Origin: Rheinheimera sp. D18
Lineage (GTDB): Bacteria > Pseudomonadota > Gammaproteobacteria > Enterobacterales > Alteromonadaceae
Length of the DNA stretch: 64,000 nt
Assembly: GCF_004345025.1 (NCBI RefSeq)
Contig: NZ_CP037745.1
Location: 1,054,001 to 1,118,000, forward strand
Direction: 5' to 3'
In this document: one piece after another, positions 1 through 8,072 of the stretch
Position numbering within the stretch: the stretch's first letter is position 1
Layout: each line of letters begins with the position of its first letter
Notes under the pieces: generated by a model
Seen by the model: only the letters and a program-made list of their open reading frames with translations
What the model was told of the DNA's origin: nothing
Database searches by the model: none
Program-made: the position numbers and the translations under genes

Positions 1-2
1 AA

Positions 3-338
3 ATTAGCTCCAGCCGCTACGCCAAAGGTTTATTAAAGCATGTGCGCACCTATGAGCCGGCAGCTATGATCGATAAGCTTATATGCGGAGCGTATATTGA
101 AGCACGGTCATGTGAACGTTTTGCTAAACTAGCGCCATTATTACCAACCAACATCGCCGATTTTTATATTTCACTATTACGTTCAGAAGCGCGGCATTAT
201 CAAGATTATTTGGCACTAGCCCATGATATAGCACAACAAGATATTAGTGAGCGCATAGATTTTTTCGGCAAAGTTGAAGCTTTGCTTATTAGCGAACCTG
301 ATACTGACTTTAAATTTCACAGTGGTACGCCGGTATAA
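3..338 (+). CDS. miaE: tRNA-(ms2io6A)-hydroxylase MiaE, C-terminal part
   Basis: Only the last 111 codons are present; the gene enters from the left edge, in the frame whose first full codon is base 3. MiaE is a non-haem di-iron monooxygenase that hydroxylates the isopentenyl group of 2-methylthio-N6-isopentenyladenosine at position 37 of tRNAs. The visible part carries the family's conserved stretch IEARSCERFAKLAP and the second metal-binding motif EARHYQDY (E-x-x-H), so the di-iron site half that can be seen is intact. It ends 13 bases before the converging lpxH stop. Identification rests on these motifs; the N-terminal half cannot be assessed. Confidence 0.9.
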   Translation: MSSSRYAKGLLKHVRTYEPAAMIDKLICGAYIEARSCERFAKLAPLLPTNIADFYISLLRSEARHYQDYLALAHDIAQQDISERIDFFGKVEALLISEPDTDFKFHSGTPV

Positions 339-340
339 AT

Positions 341-365
341 GCCTAGCGCTGTTAATTCGTTAGGC
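341..365. terminator. Hairpin between convergent miaE and lpxH
   Basis: An 8-bp stem (GCCTAGCG with CGTTAGGC, one G-U pair) with a 9-base loop lies directly between the two converging genes and includes the lpxH stop codon. There is no strong T-run on either side, so bidirectional termination is only a possibility. Confidence 0.3.
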
Positions 366-1107
366 TAGTAAAATGTAACTGCCACTGGTTTTTCGTTACG
401 GTTAAATAGCTACTTTGCGTATACCAATCGCCCAATACATAGCGTTCTGCATTCTGGCCGTTTACTTTAAGTTGGTGAACGGCAGGCCTATGTGTATGGC
501 CATGAATTAGCTTTAGTACACCGGCGTTGGCCATAACTCGTGGCACTTCATCCGGCGTAACATCCATTATTTGCGGTGCGGTTTGATTTATATACTGCTG
601 TTTATGTTTTGCACTTTTTGCTCTAGCTTTACGCGCTAAATGCTGGCGATACGATAATGGTGTACGTAATAACAACCACTGCCACCAAGGCTGGTTCCAC
701 CATTTACGAAATTTCTGATAGGCAATATCTAAGGTGCATAGGCTGTCACCATGCATGATTAAAGTGGGTGTGCCGTATAGATTTATCACTTGTTGCGGCG
801 GCAACAGCCGCATACCACAACGCTTAGCGTAAGCGTCGCGCAGCACAAAATCGCGATTACCATGAATAAAATAAACCGGAACACCGCTATTTGATAATTC
901 ATGTAGTGCTGCGGCAACTTCAGCCACTAAGGGTTCGGGGTTGTCATCGCCAATCCAGACTTCAAATAAATCGCCCAAAATATATAAAGCATCAGCATGT
1001 ATTGCTTGCTGCTGCAAGAAGCGCATAAATGCTGCAGTAATATCAGGCCGGTCTGCAGCAAGGTGCAGATCGGCTATAAAGAGCGTATGCGCTTCAGGCG
1101 TTAGCAT
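352..1107 (-). CDS. lpxH: UDP-2,3-diacylglucosamine diphosphatase LpxH
   Basis: LpxH cleaves UDP-2,3-diacylglucosamine to lipid X and UMP, the fourth step of lipid A synthesis, at the inner face of the cytoplasmic membrane. The 251-residue protein shows the calcineurin-type metallophosphoesterase signature in order: FIADLHL near residues 10-16 (metal ligands D13 and H15), GDLFEVWIGDD from about 45, HGNRDF, HGDSLC and the final HGHTHRP. Length fits the family (about 240). The start codon lies 5 bases after the ppiB stop, so the two genes form a ppiB-lpxH operon, as in E. coli. The Shine-Dalgarno sequence is weak, which suggests translational coupling. The whole set of metal ligands is present. 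Confidence 0.95.
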   Translation of the reverse strand: MLTPEAHTLFIADLHLAADRPDITAAFMRFLQQQAIHADALYILGDLFEVWIGDDNPEPLVAEVAAALHELSNSGVPVYFIHGNRDFVLRDAYAKRCGMRLLPPQQVINLYGTPTLIMHGDSLCTLDIAYQKFRKWWNQPWWQWLLLRTPLSYRQHLARKARAKSAKHKQQYINQTAPQIMDVTPDEVPRVMANAGVLKLIHGHTHRPAVHQLKVNGQNAERYVLGDWYTQSSYLTVTKNQWQLHFTSLTN

Positions 1108-1112
1108 ATTAA

Positions 1113-1607
1113 TTAAGCGTGTAATTCAGCTTTTTCGATAATAACCGGTGTTACCGGCACATCGCTATGGCCATTAGTGCGGCCTGTTGCTACTTTTTTG
1201 ATGCTGTCGATAACATCCATGCCTTCAACCACTTCACCAAATACACAGTAACCCCAGCCAGAGCTTGTTTCTGAACTGAAATTCAAAAAGTCGTTATCGG
1301 CAATGTTAATAAAGAACTGACAAGTTGCTGAATGTGGATCGTTAGTGCGTGCCATAGCTATAGTACCTTTAGTGTTAGGTACTTTATTGTTAGCTTCGTT
1401 TTTTATAGTAGCTTTAGTTTCCTTCTGTTCCATATCAGCAGTAAAACCACCGCCTTGGATCATAAAGCCGTTAATTACACGGTGAAAAATAGTATTGTCA
1501 AAAAAACCATCTTTTACGTAACTAATAAAATTTTCTACTGTTACCGGTGCTTTATCAGCAAATAAGTTAAGTTTAATAATGCCGTGGTTAGTGTGTAAGC
1601 TAATCAT
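1113..1607 (-). CDS. ppiB: Peptidyl-prolyl cis-trans isomerase B (cyclophilin)
   Basis: This 164-residue protein is a single cyclophilin domain without a signal peptide, so it is the cytoplasmic PpiB rather than periplasmic PpiA. It begins directly with the beta-strand [16 protein letters not shown] and contains the active-site segment [13 protein letters not shown], the AMAR(T)[13 protein letters not shown] segment and the [16 protein letters not shown] segment typical of bacterial cyclophilins. It accelerates prolyl isomerisation during folding. It is the first gene of a two-gene unit with lpxH. The upstream region shared with divergent cysS (1608-1773) must hold both promoters, but I cannot assign clear -35/-10 pairs there. 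Confidence 0.95.
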   Translation of the reverse strand: MISLHTNHGIIKLNLFADKAPVTVENFISYVKDGFFDNTIFHRVINGFMIQGGGFTADMEQKETKATIKNEANNKVPNTKGTIAMARTNDPHSATCQFFINIADNDFLNFSSETSSGWGYCVFGEVVEGMDVIDSIKKVATGRTNGHSDVPVTPVIIEKAELHA

Positions 1608-1773
1608 AATTCGAGATCCTCAGTTAAAGTGGCGCTATTCTACCGCAGCTAAGGCAAATCATAAAGCAAGGATAGCCGCGTTAATGCGCTGGTGATACAC
1701 TAACGGGCTGATCACACATCAGTATTTTGCTGGCTGACGCTCTAGGCCCTAATTAACCCGTTTCGAGGATGGC

Positions 1774-3153
1774 ATGTTACAAATTTTTAATACCCTAAGC
1801 AGAAAAAAAGAACAATTCACGCCGATTGAACCTGGCAAAGTAGGGCTTTATGTCTGCGGTATTACAATCTACGACTATTGCCATGTTGGTCACGGCCGTA
1901 CCTATGTTGCGTTTGATGTGATAAATCGCTATTTACGCTTTAGCGGCTACGATGTCACCTATGTGCGTAATATTACTGATGTTGATGACAAAATCATTAA
2001 ACGCGCTGCAGAAAATAACGAAAGTTGCGATGCGTTAACTGAACGTTTTACCCAAGCTATGCATGCTGACTTTGCCGCGCTGGGTTTATTACCTGCAGAT
2101 ATAGAACCACGTGTCACTACACATATGGCCGAAATCATCAGTTTAATTGAGCAGCTGCTAGAAAAAGGCTTTGCTTATGTGGCTAAAGACGGTGATGTAC
2201 TGTTTGATGTGAGTAAATACGCTGCCTATGGTGAGTTAAGTCAGCAAAATTTAGATATGCTTAAATCCGGTGCTCGGGTTGAAGTGGCTGACAATAAAGA
2301 CGACCCGCTTGATTTCGTATTGTGGAAAACCGCGAAGCCGAACGAGCCGTTTTGGCAATCGCCATGGGGTAATGGTCGCCCAGGTTGGCATATCGAATGT
2401 TCAGCCATGAGCGCTAAACATTTGGGCCAACATTTTGATATTCATGGCGGTGGTTCTGATTTACAGTTCCCGCATCACGAAAACGAAATTGCTCAGTCAA
2501 CCTGTGCCCATAGTCATAAGTACGTTAATACCTGGGTACACACAGGTATGGTGCAAGTTGATAAAGAAAAAATGTCGAAATCTTTAGGCAACTTTTTTAC
2601 CGTTAAAGATGTACTTGCGCAATACAATGCTGAAACCGTGCGGTATTTTCTCTTATCAAGCCATTACCGTAGCCAGTTAAATTATTCTACGGAAAACCTT
2701 GAGCAATCTCACGCCGCATTAGGTCGGCTATATACTGCACTGCGTAATGTGGTGCCAACCGAAAACGTAGATATGCATAGCGACTACGTTACGCGGTTTA
2801 AAGCGGCAATGGATGATGATTTTAATACACCAGAAGCTTTACCTGTGCTGTTTGAGTTATCACGAGAAGTTAACCGCTTTAAAGAAATCGAACCGGCCAA
2901 AGCAGCCGAGTTAGCGGCAGAATTAAAGCTGTTAGCTGGCATACTTGGCTTATTGCAAGGTGATGCCGAACAGTTTTTGCAATCCGGTACCTCTGATGAT
3001 GATGTTGCTGAAATTGACGCACTTATTGTAAAGCGTAACGAAGCACGCGCCGCTAAAGACTGGGCGGCAGCTGACGCAGCCCGAGACTCATTAACGGCGA
3101 AAGGTATTATTGTTGAAGACAAAAATGGTGTAACTAGCTGGCGCAGAGCTTAA
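1774..3153 (+). CDS. cysS: Cysteinyl-tRNA synthetase
   Basis: The 459-residue class I synthetase charges tRNA-Cys with cysteine. The zinc ligand C28 precedes the HIGH-type motif HVGH (residues 37-40). WHIECSAMS and HHENEIAQS supply the other zinc ligands, and KMSKSLGN is the second class signature. The C-terminal part is the DALR-type helical domain and anticodon-binding tail. Length matches E. coli CysS (461). It is transcribed alone and ends at a strong terminator shared with convergent folD. Nothing is missing or truncated. Confidence 0.97.
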   Translation: MLQIFNTLSRKKEQFTPIEPGKVGLYVCGITIYDYCHVGHGRTYVAFDVINRYLRFSGYDVTYVRNITDVDDKIIKRAAENNESCDALTERFTQAMHADFAALGLLPADIEPRVTTHMAEIISLIEQLLEKGFAYVAKDGDVLFDVSKYAAYGELSQQNLDMLKSGARVEVADNKDDPLDFVLWKTAKPNEPFWQSPWGNGRPGWHIECSAMSAKHLGQHFDIHGGGSDLQFPHHENEIAQSTCAHSHKYVNTWVHTGMVQVDKEKMSKSLGNFFTVKDVLAQYNAETVRYFLLSSHYRSQLNYSTENLEQSHAALGRLYTALRNVVPTENVDMHSDYVTRFKAAMDDDFNTPEALPVLFELSREVNRFKEIEPAKAAELAAELKLLAGILGLLQGDAEQFLQSGTSDDDVAEIDALIVKRNEARAAKDWAAADAARDSLTAKGIIVEDKNGVTSWRRA

Positions 3154-3160
3154 GTTGGGC

Positions 3161-3196
3161 ACAACAAAAAACCGCCGTTAGGCGGTTTTTTGTTGT
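3161..3196. terminator. Bidirectional terminator between cysS and folD
   Basis: A perfect 16-bp inverted repeat has a 4-base loop (GTTA at 3177-3180). The core is ACCGCC/GGCGGT flanked by an A-run on one side and a T-run on the other, so it forms an intrinsic terminator in both directions. Its right edge reaches the folD stop codon. Confidence 0.9.
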
Positions 3197-4056
3197 TAGT
3201 GTTTATCGTGATAAAGCTCGCAAGCTTCTAAGGTATTTTCAATTAAACTGGCGACCGTCATTGGGCCAACTCCGCCGGGCACGGGCGTAATATAGCGGGC
3301 GTGTTTTACCGCTGTTGCATATTCAATATCACCGACTAGCTTACCTGAATCTAACCGATTGATCCCAACATCAATAACTAACGCACCGGGTTTTACCCAG
3401 TCGCCGGGAATAAACTCAGGTCTACCCACTGCCACTACCAATAAGTCGGCACGACGCACTTGGGCCTCCAAGTTTTTGGTAAATTTGTGACATACCGTTG
3501 TAGTACAGCCGGCTAATAGCAGCTCTAATGCCATGGGGCGACCCACTATATTCGACGCGCCAACTACTACGGCTTCCATGCCCTTAATATTAACCCCTGT
3601 GCTTTGTAGTAGCGTCATAATGCCTTTGGGAGTGCACGAACGCAGCGCGGGCATGCGCTGAGCTAAACGACCGATATTGTAGGGATGAAAGCCATCAACA
3701 TCTTTATCTGGGTTAATACGTTCTAAAATAGCTGAAGAGTCTAAACCAGCGGGTAGGGGAAGCTGAACTAAAATACCGTCTATGGTATCGTCATTATTAA
3801 GCTCATTTATTAGATCGTTAAGTTGTTGCTCACTGGTGTCAGACGGTAAATCATAAGATACTGAGCGAAAGCCTACCTCTTCACAGGCTTTACGTTTACT
3901 ACCCACGTAAACCTGTGATGCTGGGTCAATACCCACTAGCACTACCGCAAGGCTTGGCGGTCGTTTTCCAGCGGCAACGCGCGCTCGAACTTGTGCGGCA
4001 ACTTTATCTTTTGTTGCTTGGGCAACAGCTTTCCCATCAATTATTTGTGCGGTCAT
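3196..4056 (-). CDS. folD: Methylenetetrahydrofolate dehydrogenase/cyclohydrolase FolD
   Basis: The bifunctional enzyme interconverts 5,10-methylene-, 5,10-methenyl- and 10-formyl-tetrahydrofolate, feeding purine and formyl-methionine synthesis. The 286-residue protein carries the N-terminal active-site segment [14 protein letters not shown] with the catalytic lysine at about residue 54, the substrate loop GILVQLPLP, the dinucleotide-binding motif [11 protein letters not shown], and the C-terminal signature [10 protein letters not shown]. Length equals the E. coli enzyme within two residues. It is monocistronic, convergent with cysS and divergent from the tRNA cluster. With glyA at 45008 it belongs to the one-carbon supply, though the two are not linked. 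Confidence 0.97.
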   Translation of the reverse strand: MTAQIIDGKAVAQATKDKVAAQVRARVAAGKRPPSLAVVLVGIDPASQVYVGSKRKACEEVGFRSVSYDLPSDTSEQQLNDLINELNNDDTIDGILVQLPLPAGLDSSAILERINPDKDVDGFHPYNIGRLAQRMPALRSCTPKGIMTLLQSTGVNIKGMEAVVVGASNIVGRPMALELLLAGCTTTVCHKFTKNLEAQVRRADLLVVAVGRPEFIPGDWVKPGALVIDVGINRLDSGKLVGDIEYATAVKHARYITPVPGGVGPMTVASLIENTLEACELYHDKH

Positions 4057-4196
4057 TTGCTTATATCTCTAGCCTATTTTATTACCACATATTTTCGCAC
4101 AGCTATAAGCAGAACTCCATCTTGAGATGGTTTGGTTGCATTTATCAACAATAGGTTCAAATAATAGGCAATCGATTGCTTTGTGCAAAAAAAGGT

Positions 4197-4225
4197 TTGA
4201 CGCTACAGCGACTCAGCTGTAATAT
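4197..4225 (+). promoter_or_regulatory. Promoter of the tRNA cluster
   Basis: A TTGACG -35 box (4197-4202), a 17-base spacer and a TAATAT -10 box (4220-4225) precede the first tRNA by 29 bases. The -10 is followed by a C-rich stretch (CCTGCCCCG), the kind of GC-rich discriminator found at stringently controlled stable-RNA promoters. The stringent-control reading is an inference. Confidence 0.75.
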
Positions 4226-4254
4226 CCTGCCCCGTTGCACTAGTGCAGCGAAGT

Positions 4255-4331
4255 CGGTGATTGGCGCAGCTTGGTAGCGCACTTGGTTTGGGTCCAAGGG
4301 GTCGCAGGTTCGAATCCTGCATCACCGACCA
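4255..4331 (+). tRNA. tRNA-Pro (anticodon TGG), copy 1
   Basis: The 77-base cloverleaf has an encoded CCA. The acceptor arms CGGTGAT and ATCACCG pair fully, the anticodon loop TTTGGGT gives anticodon TGG, and the T-arm contains GGTTCGAATCC. It is identical over all 77 bases to the copy at 4571-4647. It is the first member of the Pro-Arg-His-Pro cluster. Confidence 0.96.
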
Positions 4332-4375
4332 ATAATAAAACAGTAAGTTTGTAGCTTGGTAGGGTTTTAGATTTT

Positions 4376-4452
4376 GCGCCCGTAGCTCAGTCGGATAGAG
4401 CAACGGCCTTCTAAGCCGTAGGCCATAGGTTCGAATCCTATCGGGCGCGCCA
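4376..4452 (+). tRNA. tRNA-Arg (anticodon TCT)
   Basis: The 77-base tRNA has an encoded CCA. Acceptor arms GCGCCCG and CGGGCGC pair fully, and the anticodon arm ACGGC-CTTCTAA-GCCGT gives TCT, which reads AGA/AGG codons. It closely resembles E. coli tRNA-Arg(UCU). It lies 44 bases after the first tRNA-Pro, within one apparent transcript. Confidence 0.96.
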
Positions 4453-4475
4453 TAACAAGTGTAAAAATGTTCAAC

Positions 4476-4552
4476 GGTGGTTGTAGCTCAGTTGGTAGAG
4501 CCCCGGATTGTGATTCCGGTTGTCGTGGGTTCGAGCCCCATCATCCACCCCA
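4476..4552 (+). tRNA. tRNA-His (anticodon GTG), acceptor mismatch
   Basis: The extra 5' G of tRNA-His (base 4476) faces the discriminator C (4549), and CCA is encoded. The anticodon arm is CCGGA-TTGTGAT-TCCGG, giving GTG. The acceptor arms read GTGGTTG and CATCCAC, so the fifth pair is T opposite T (4481 with 4544), a U-U mismatch where E. coli tRNA-His has C-G. All other acceptor pairs hold. Apart from this it looks like a functional tRNA-His. Confidence 0.92.
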
Positions 4553-4570
4553 TTCCTTTGTTCTTGCAGT

Positions 4571-4647
4571 CGGTGATTGGCGCAGCTTGGTAGCGCACTT
4601 GGTTTGGGTCCAAGGGGTCGCAGGTTCGAATCCTGCATCACCGACCA
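4571..4647 (+). tRNA. tRNA-Pro (anticodon TGG), copy 2
   Basis: A perfect 77-base duplicate of the tRNA-Pro at 4255-4331, with the same anticodon TGG and encoded CCA. Identity extends only three bases upstream (AGT) and stops at the CCA, so the repeat is essentially the tRNA itself. It is the last tRNA of the cluster; no clear terminator follows. Confidence 0.96.
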
Positions 4648-4759
4648 TTAGATACAGTCAAAAATAAACTTCGTTACTCAATTAAAATTTAAACCACAAA
4701 GTAGTTTCAATATGTGTCGCGCTTAATGTATGCTGAATTTAGCTAGTACATTAAGGATA

Positions 4760-5266
4760 ATGTTTGTGGTTATTGCTGAAACTCCGCGTTTACGTATACG
4801 TCATTTGCTGGCTACCGATGCCGCTTTCACTTGTCAGTTACTCAATGAACCTTCTTTTATAGATAATATTGCTGATCGAGGCGTACGCTCCGAGCTTGAT
4901 GCTATGTATTACCTAGCAGAAGGGCCAATTAAAAGTTATCAGCAATATGGTTATGGCTTATTTTTAGTTGAAGAATGTGCAAGCCAAATGCCCATCGGGT
5001 TTTGTGGTTTGTTATACCGAGAAAAGTTACAAGAAACCGACATCGGTTTTGCTTTTGCGCCCGAATTTTGGGGTAAAGGCTATGCCTTTGAGGCCGCATC
5101 TGCCGTAATGCATTTTGGCTATGGCTCATTAAAGCTTAAACGCATAGTCGGCCTTACTAGCGCGAGTAATATTAGCTCAATTAAATTGCTTAATCGCTTA
5201 GGATTACGCTTTGAAAAAATGGTGAAAATGACGCCAGAAGACGACTATATTCAGCTGTATTCTTAA
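4760..5266 (+). CDS. GNAT family N-acetyltransferase (RimJ/RimL-like)
   Basis: About 168 residues of a GNAT acetyltransferase of the RimJ/RimL subgroup. It has the N-terminal ETPRLRIRHL strand typical of the group, the acetyl-CoA-binding segment DIGFAFAPEFWGKGYAFEA, and the C-terminal ASNISSIKLLNRLGLRF segment. The donor is acetyl-CoA; the acceptor cannot be told from sequence (related enzymes modify ribosomal protein N-termini, antibiotics or small amines). An AAGGA lies at 4753-4757. It is only 2 bases from the ATG at 4760 but 8 from a GTG at 4766, so the true start may be 4766. An upstream ATG at 4730 has no ribosome site. It stands alone between the tRNAs and proBA. Confidence 0.8.
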   Translation: MFVVIAETPRLRIRHLLATDAAFTCQLLNEPSFIDNIADRGVRSELDAMYYLAEGPIKSYQQYGYGLFLVEECASQMPIGFCGLLYREKLQETDIGFAFAPEFWGKGYAFEAASAVMHFGYGSLKLKRIVGLTSASNISSIKLLNRLGLRFEKMVKMTPEDDYIQLYS

Positions 5267-5462
5267 TTTTGATTACCGGCTCGTTGCACTAGGCTCTCAT
5301 GTTTTACTAACTTATGGTGGGTATTCATTATGCTTATTGTGCTATAAAATCAATTGTTTATGTGGCCAGATTGCAACCGTTCAAGGCAGACACTCCCGCC
5401 CTAAGTGGCACTGAAACGCCATTTTTGTTATTATACCCGCCGGAACAACCATTGGAGGAGTT

Positions 5463-6584
5463 ATGATTAACCCATCCTGGCGTCGGGTCGTACTTAAAGT
5501 CGGTAGTGCCCTAATCGCGCCAGAAAACCAGGGGTGTAGTGAGCAATATTTGCGTCCCATAGCCGAATTTATCCGGCAGTGCCGACTAAAGGGTCTCGAA
5601 GTGATCCTTGTCTCATCAGGTAGTGTAGCCGCTGGCCGCCACCATTTTAACTTTCAACATCAACGTGTGCCCATAGCGTTAAAGCGCGCTATGGCGGCTG
5701 TTGGCCAAAGCGAACTTATGAATTTTTGGAGCAGATGCTTCGATTTCCCTTGCGCTCAGGTATTACTAACACACGGCGATCTTAGCGATCGGGTACGGCA
5801 TCTTAATATTCAAAATACGCTGCGCCGATTGTTAGATCATCAAGTACTGCCCATAGTTAACGAAAACGATACGATAGCCACAGATGAAATAAAGGTTGGC
5901 GATAATGACAACCTTGCCGCAATGGTGGCAACGGTCGCAAACGCGGATGCATTAATAATTTGTTCAGATGTGGCGGGTTTATATACTGCTGATCCAAACA
6001 AAGATCCAAACGCAACTTTAATACCTACGGTGCAACATATTAGCCCTGAAATTTATGCCTTAGCGGGTGGGGCATCATCAAATGTCGGTACTGGTGGTAT
6101 GCGAACTAAAATAGAAGCTGCAGAAAAAGCCGTCGCACATGGGATCGATACCTTAATTATTGATGGTCACCAAGAACAAAGTTTTCAACGTCTTTTAGCG
6201 GGTGAAAATCCGGGAACCATTTTTTACGGCCATGCTAATCCTTTGTCGGATAAAAAGCAGTGGGTGCGTCATACGTTAAGAGCTAAAGGCGAAATCTGGG
6301 TCGATGATGGTTGCATTGAAGCATTAAGCCAACACGGCGCTTCATTGTTATGCAGTGGTATTGTTAGCATCAAAGGTGAATTTGAATCGGGTGATGCGGT
6401 ACTAATACGTTGTGCTTTGGGTAAGCGTAAAGTAGCTAAAGGTGTTAGCCGATTTAGCGCTAGCGAGCTATTTTCGATTAAAGGGCAGCAAAGCAGAGAT
6501 ATTGCCGCTTGTCTTGGCTATTGCCCTACCGGCAGTGATGCCGTAATCCATCGCAGCGAAATGATGTTATTGGAGAGAATATGA
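5463..6584 (+). CDS. proB: Glutamate 5-kinase ProB
   Basis: ProB phosphorylates the gamma-carboxyl of glutamate with ATP, the first and feedback-inhibited step of proline synthesis. The 373-residue protein has an amino-acid kinase domain (about 1-255) with VVLKVGSALI, LVSSGSVAAG, VNENDTIATDEIKVGDND and GTGGMRTKIEAA. A C-terminal PUA domain (about 280-373) follows, with GEIWVDDG and KGVSRFSASEL. Length fits the long ProB form (E. coli 367). A strong Shine-Dalgarno GGAGGAG precedes the ATG. The stop codon overlaps the proA start by 4 bases (ATGA), indicating translational coupling. Confidence 0.97.
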   Translation: MINPSWRRVVLKVGSALIAPENQGCSEQYLRPIAEFIRQCRLKGLEVILVSSGSVAAGRHHFNFQHQRVPIALKRAMAAVGQSELMNFWSRCFDFPCAQVLLTHGDLSDRVRHLNIQNTLRRLLDHQVLPIVNENDTIATDEIKVGDNDNLAAMVATVANADALIICSDVAGLYTADPNKDPNATLIPTVQHISPEIYALAGGASSNVGTGGMRTKIEAAEKAVAHGIDTLIIDGHQEQSFQRLLAGENPGTIFYGHANPLSDKKQWVRHTLRAKGEIWVDDGCIEALSQHGASLLCSGIVSIKGEFESGDAVLIRCALGKRKVAKGVSRFSASELFSIKGQQSRDIAACLGYCPTGSDAVIHRSEMMLLERI

Positions 6585-7834
6585 ATACCGATATCGCGGC
6601 CAGCATTGCCGCTAAAGCGTCACAAGCTGCTAAAGCTGTCGCTAATTTAACTACCGAACAAAAAAATGCCGTATTACAGAGCATGGCTGACCATATTCGC
6701 TGTGCCACAGACAGTATTTTACAAGCAAATAAAGATGAAGTTGCTACAGCCAGTGCTAATGACACCAGTGCAGCGATGCTTGACCGTTTAACATTAACGC
6801 CAGAGCGTGTTGAGGCTATGGCTAAAGCCATAGAGCAAATAATCGCGCTACCCGATCCAGTAGGCGCAACTCGGCATATTGAGCAGCGGCCTAATGGCAT
6901 CAATATTGAAAAACGTCGCATTGCGTTGGGCGTGATCTGCATGATTTACGAAGCACGGCCTAACGTTACTGCAGATGCGGGGGCACTGTGTTTTAAATCG
7001 GGCAATGCGGTTATTTTACGTTGCGGCCGAGAGGCGATTCAAACCAGTTTAGTGATAGCACAAGCTATGCAGCAAGCACTTCGCGAACATCAGCTACCTG
7101 ATGAGGTTGTTAGCATCGTGCCAGACCCAGACCGTGATTTAATGCTGGCTTTGTTAAAGCAAGATCAGTATATCGATCTTGTTATTCCGCGCGGTGGAGA
7201 AGGTTTAATTCGCTTTGTCACTGAACATAGCCGTATTCCAGTAATTCAACATTTTAAAGGTGTCTGCCATCTGTATGTTGATCAATCAGCAAATTTAAAC
7301 ATGGCGTTAGAGCTACTGATTAACGGTAAGGTGCAGCGCCCAGGTGTGTGTAATGCATTAGAAGGGCTGCTGGTTAATAAGGTGATTGCAGCTGAATTTC
7401 TACCTCAAGTCGCCGCTGCATTTTCTCAGCACGACGTGATCGTGCACGCTTGTCAGCAAAGTATCGGCTATTTCGCTCAAGCTCAGCCTATTGCAAACAA
7501 TGAGTTTGGCCAAGAATACTTAGCTGCAGAAATCGCAATCCGTATTGTTGATGATATCGATGGCGCGATGGCACATATTGACCAGTTCGGTAGCCAACAT
7601 ACCGAAGTTATTTGCACAGAAAATCACACTAATGCAGAGCGGTTTATTCGCCAAGTTGATTCTGCGGTGGTTATGCATAATACCTCTTCGCGATTTTCTG
7701 ATGGCGGCGAGCTGGGTTTAGGTGCGGAAATAGGCATATCAACCAGCAAACTGCATGCTTATGGCCCAATGGGGCTAGAAGCGCTAACTACCGAAAAATA
7801 TGTTGTGACCGGTAGCGGACAAACACGTCTTTAG
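6581..7834 (+). CDS. proA: Gamma-glutamyl phosphate reductase ProA
   Basis: ProA reduces gamma-glutamyl phosphate with NADPH to glutamate semialdehyde, which cyclises spontaneously for ProC. The 417-residue protein belongs to the aldehyde dehydrogenase superfamily. It shows IEKRRIALGVICMIYEARPN, FKSGNAVILRCGREA, VIPRGGEGLI and the catalytic cysteine region GKVQRPGVCNALEGLLV. Its length is the same as E. coli ProA. It overlaps proB by 4 bases and the pair ends at a strong terminator. Regulation is probably through ProB feedback; no attenuator is visible. Confidence 0.97.
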   Translation: MNTDIAASIAAKASQAAKAVANLTTEQKNAVLQSMADHIRCATDSILQANKDEVATASANDTSAAMLDRLTLTPERVEAMAKAIEQIIALPDPVGATRHIEQRPNGINIEKRRIALGVICMIYEARPNVTADAGALCFKSGNAVILRCGREAIQTSLVIAQAMQQALREHQLPDEVVSIVPDPDRDLMLALLKQDQYIDLVIPRGGEGLIRFVTEHSRIPVIQHFKGVCHLYVDQSANLNMALELLINGKVQRPGVCNALEGLLVNKVIAAEFLPQVAAAFSQHDVIVHACQQSIGYFAQAQPIANNEFGQEYLAAEIAIRIVDDIDGAMAHIDQFGSQHTEVICTENHTNAERFIRQVDSAVVMHNTSSRFSDGGELGLGAEIGISTSKLHAYGPMGLEALTTEKYVVTGSGQTRL

Positions 7835-7857
7835 TTGGTAAAAACCACAAAATAGCT

Positions 7858-7898
7858 AACGCAGTCTGGATAATTTACTGACTAGACTGCGTTTTTTT
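7858..7898 (+). terminator. Intrinsic terminator of proBA
   Basis: An 8-bp perfect stem, CGCAGTCT (7860-7867) with AGACTGCG (7884-7891), has a 16-base loop that can pair further and is followed by seven T residues. Confidence 0.85.
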
Positions 7899-7937
7899 AT
7901 GCCACAAAGTTTAGCTAAATCGAGCTTAAGCTAGGGC

Positions 7938-7966
7938 TCGACGTCAGACATTTACCCCGCTATAAT
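7938..7966 (+). promoter_or_regulatory. Promoter of tig
   Basis: TCGACG (7938-7943, four of six matches to TTGACA), a 17-base spacer and a perfect TATAAT (7961-7966) are followed by a GC-rich GCCGCG. Transcription from about 7973 would give a leader of about 100 bases before tig. The leader contains a weak inverted repeat (GGTCT/AGACC). Confidence 0.6.
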
Positions 7967-8072
7967 GCCGCGTCCTTTTTTATAACAGGTCTGGTTAGGT
8001 ATCGTTTTTTTATACTAGACCATACTGCTAAGGCGTTGATTACGCGCCCGTTTTTGAATTTGAGGTAACAAG

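Noticed and set aside
4203..4667. Short open frames over the tRNA cluster on both strands
   Set aside because: They translate tRNA sequence; the tRNAs explain this DNA fully.
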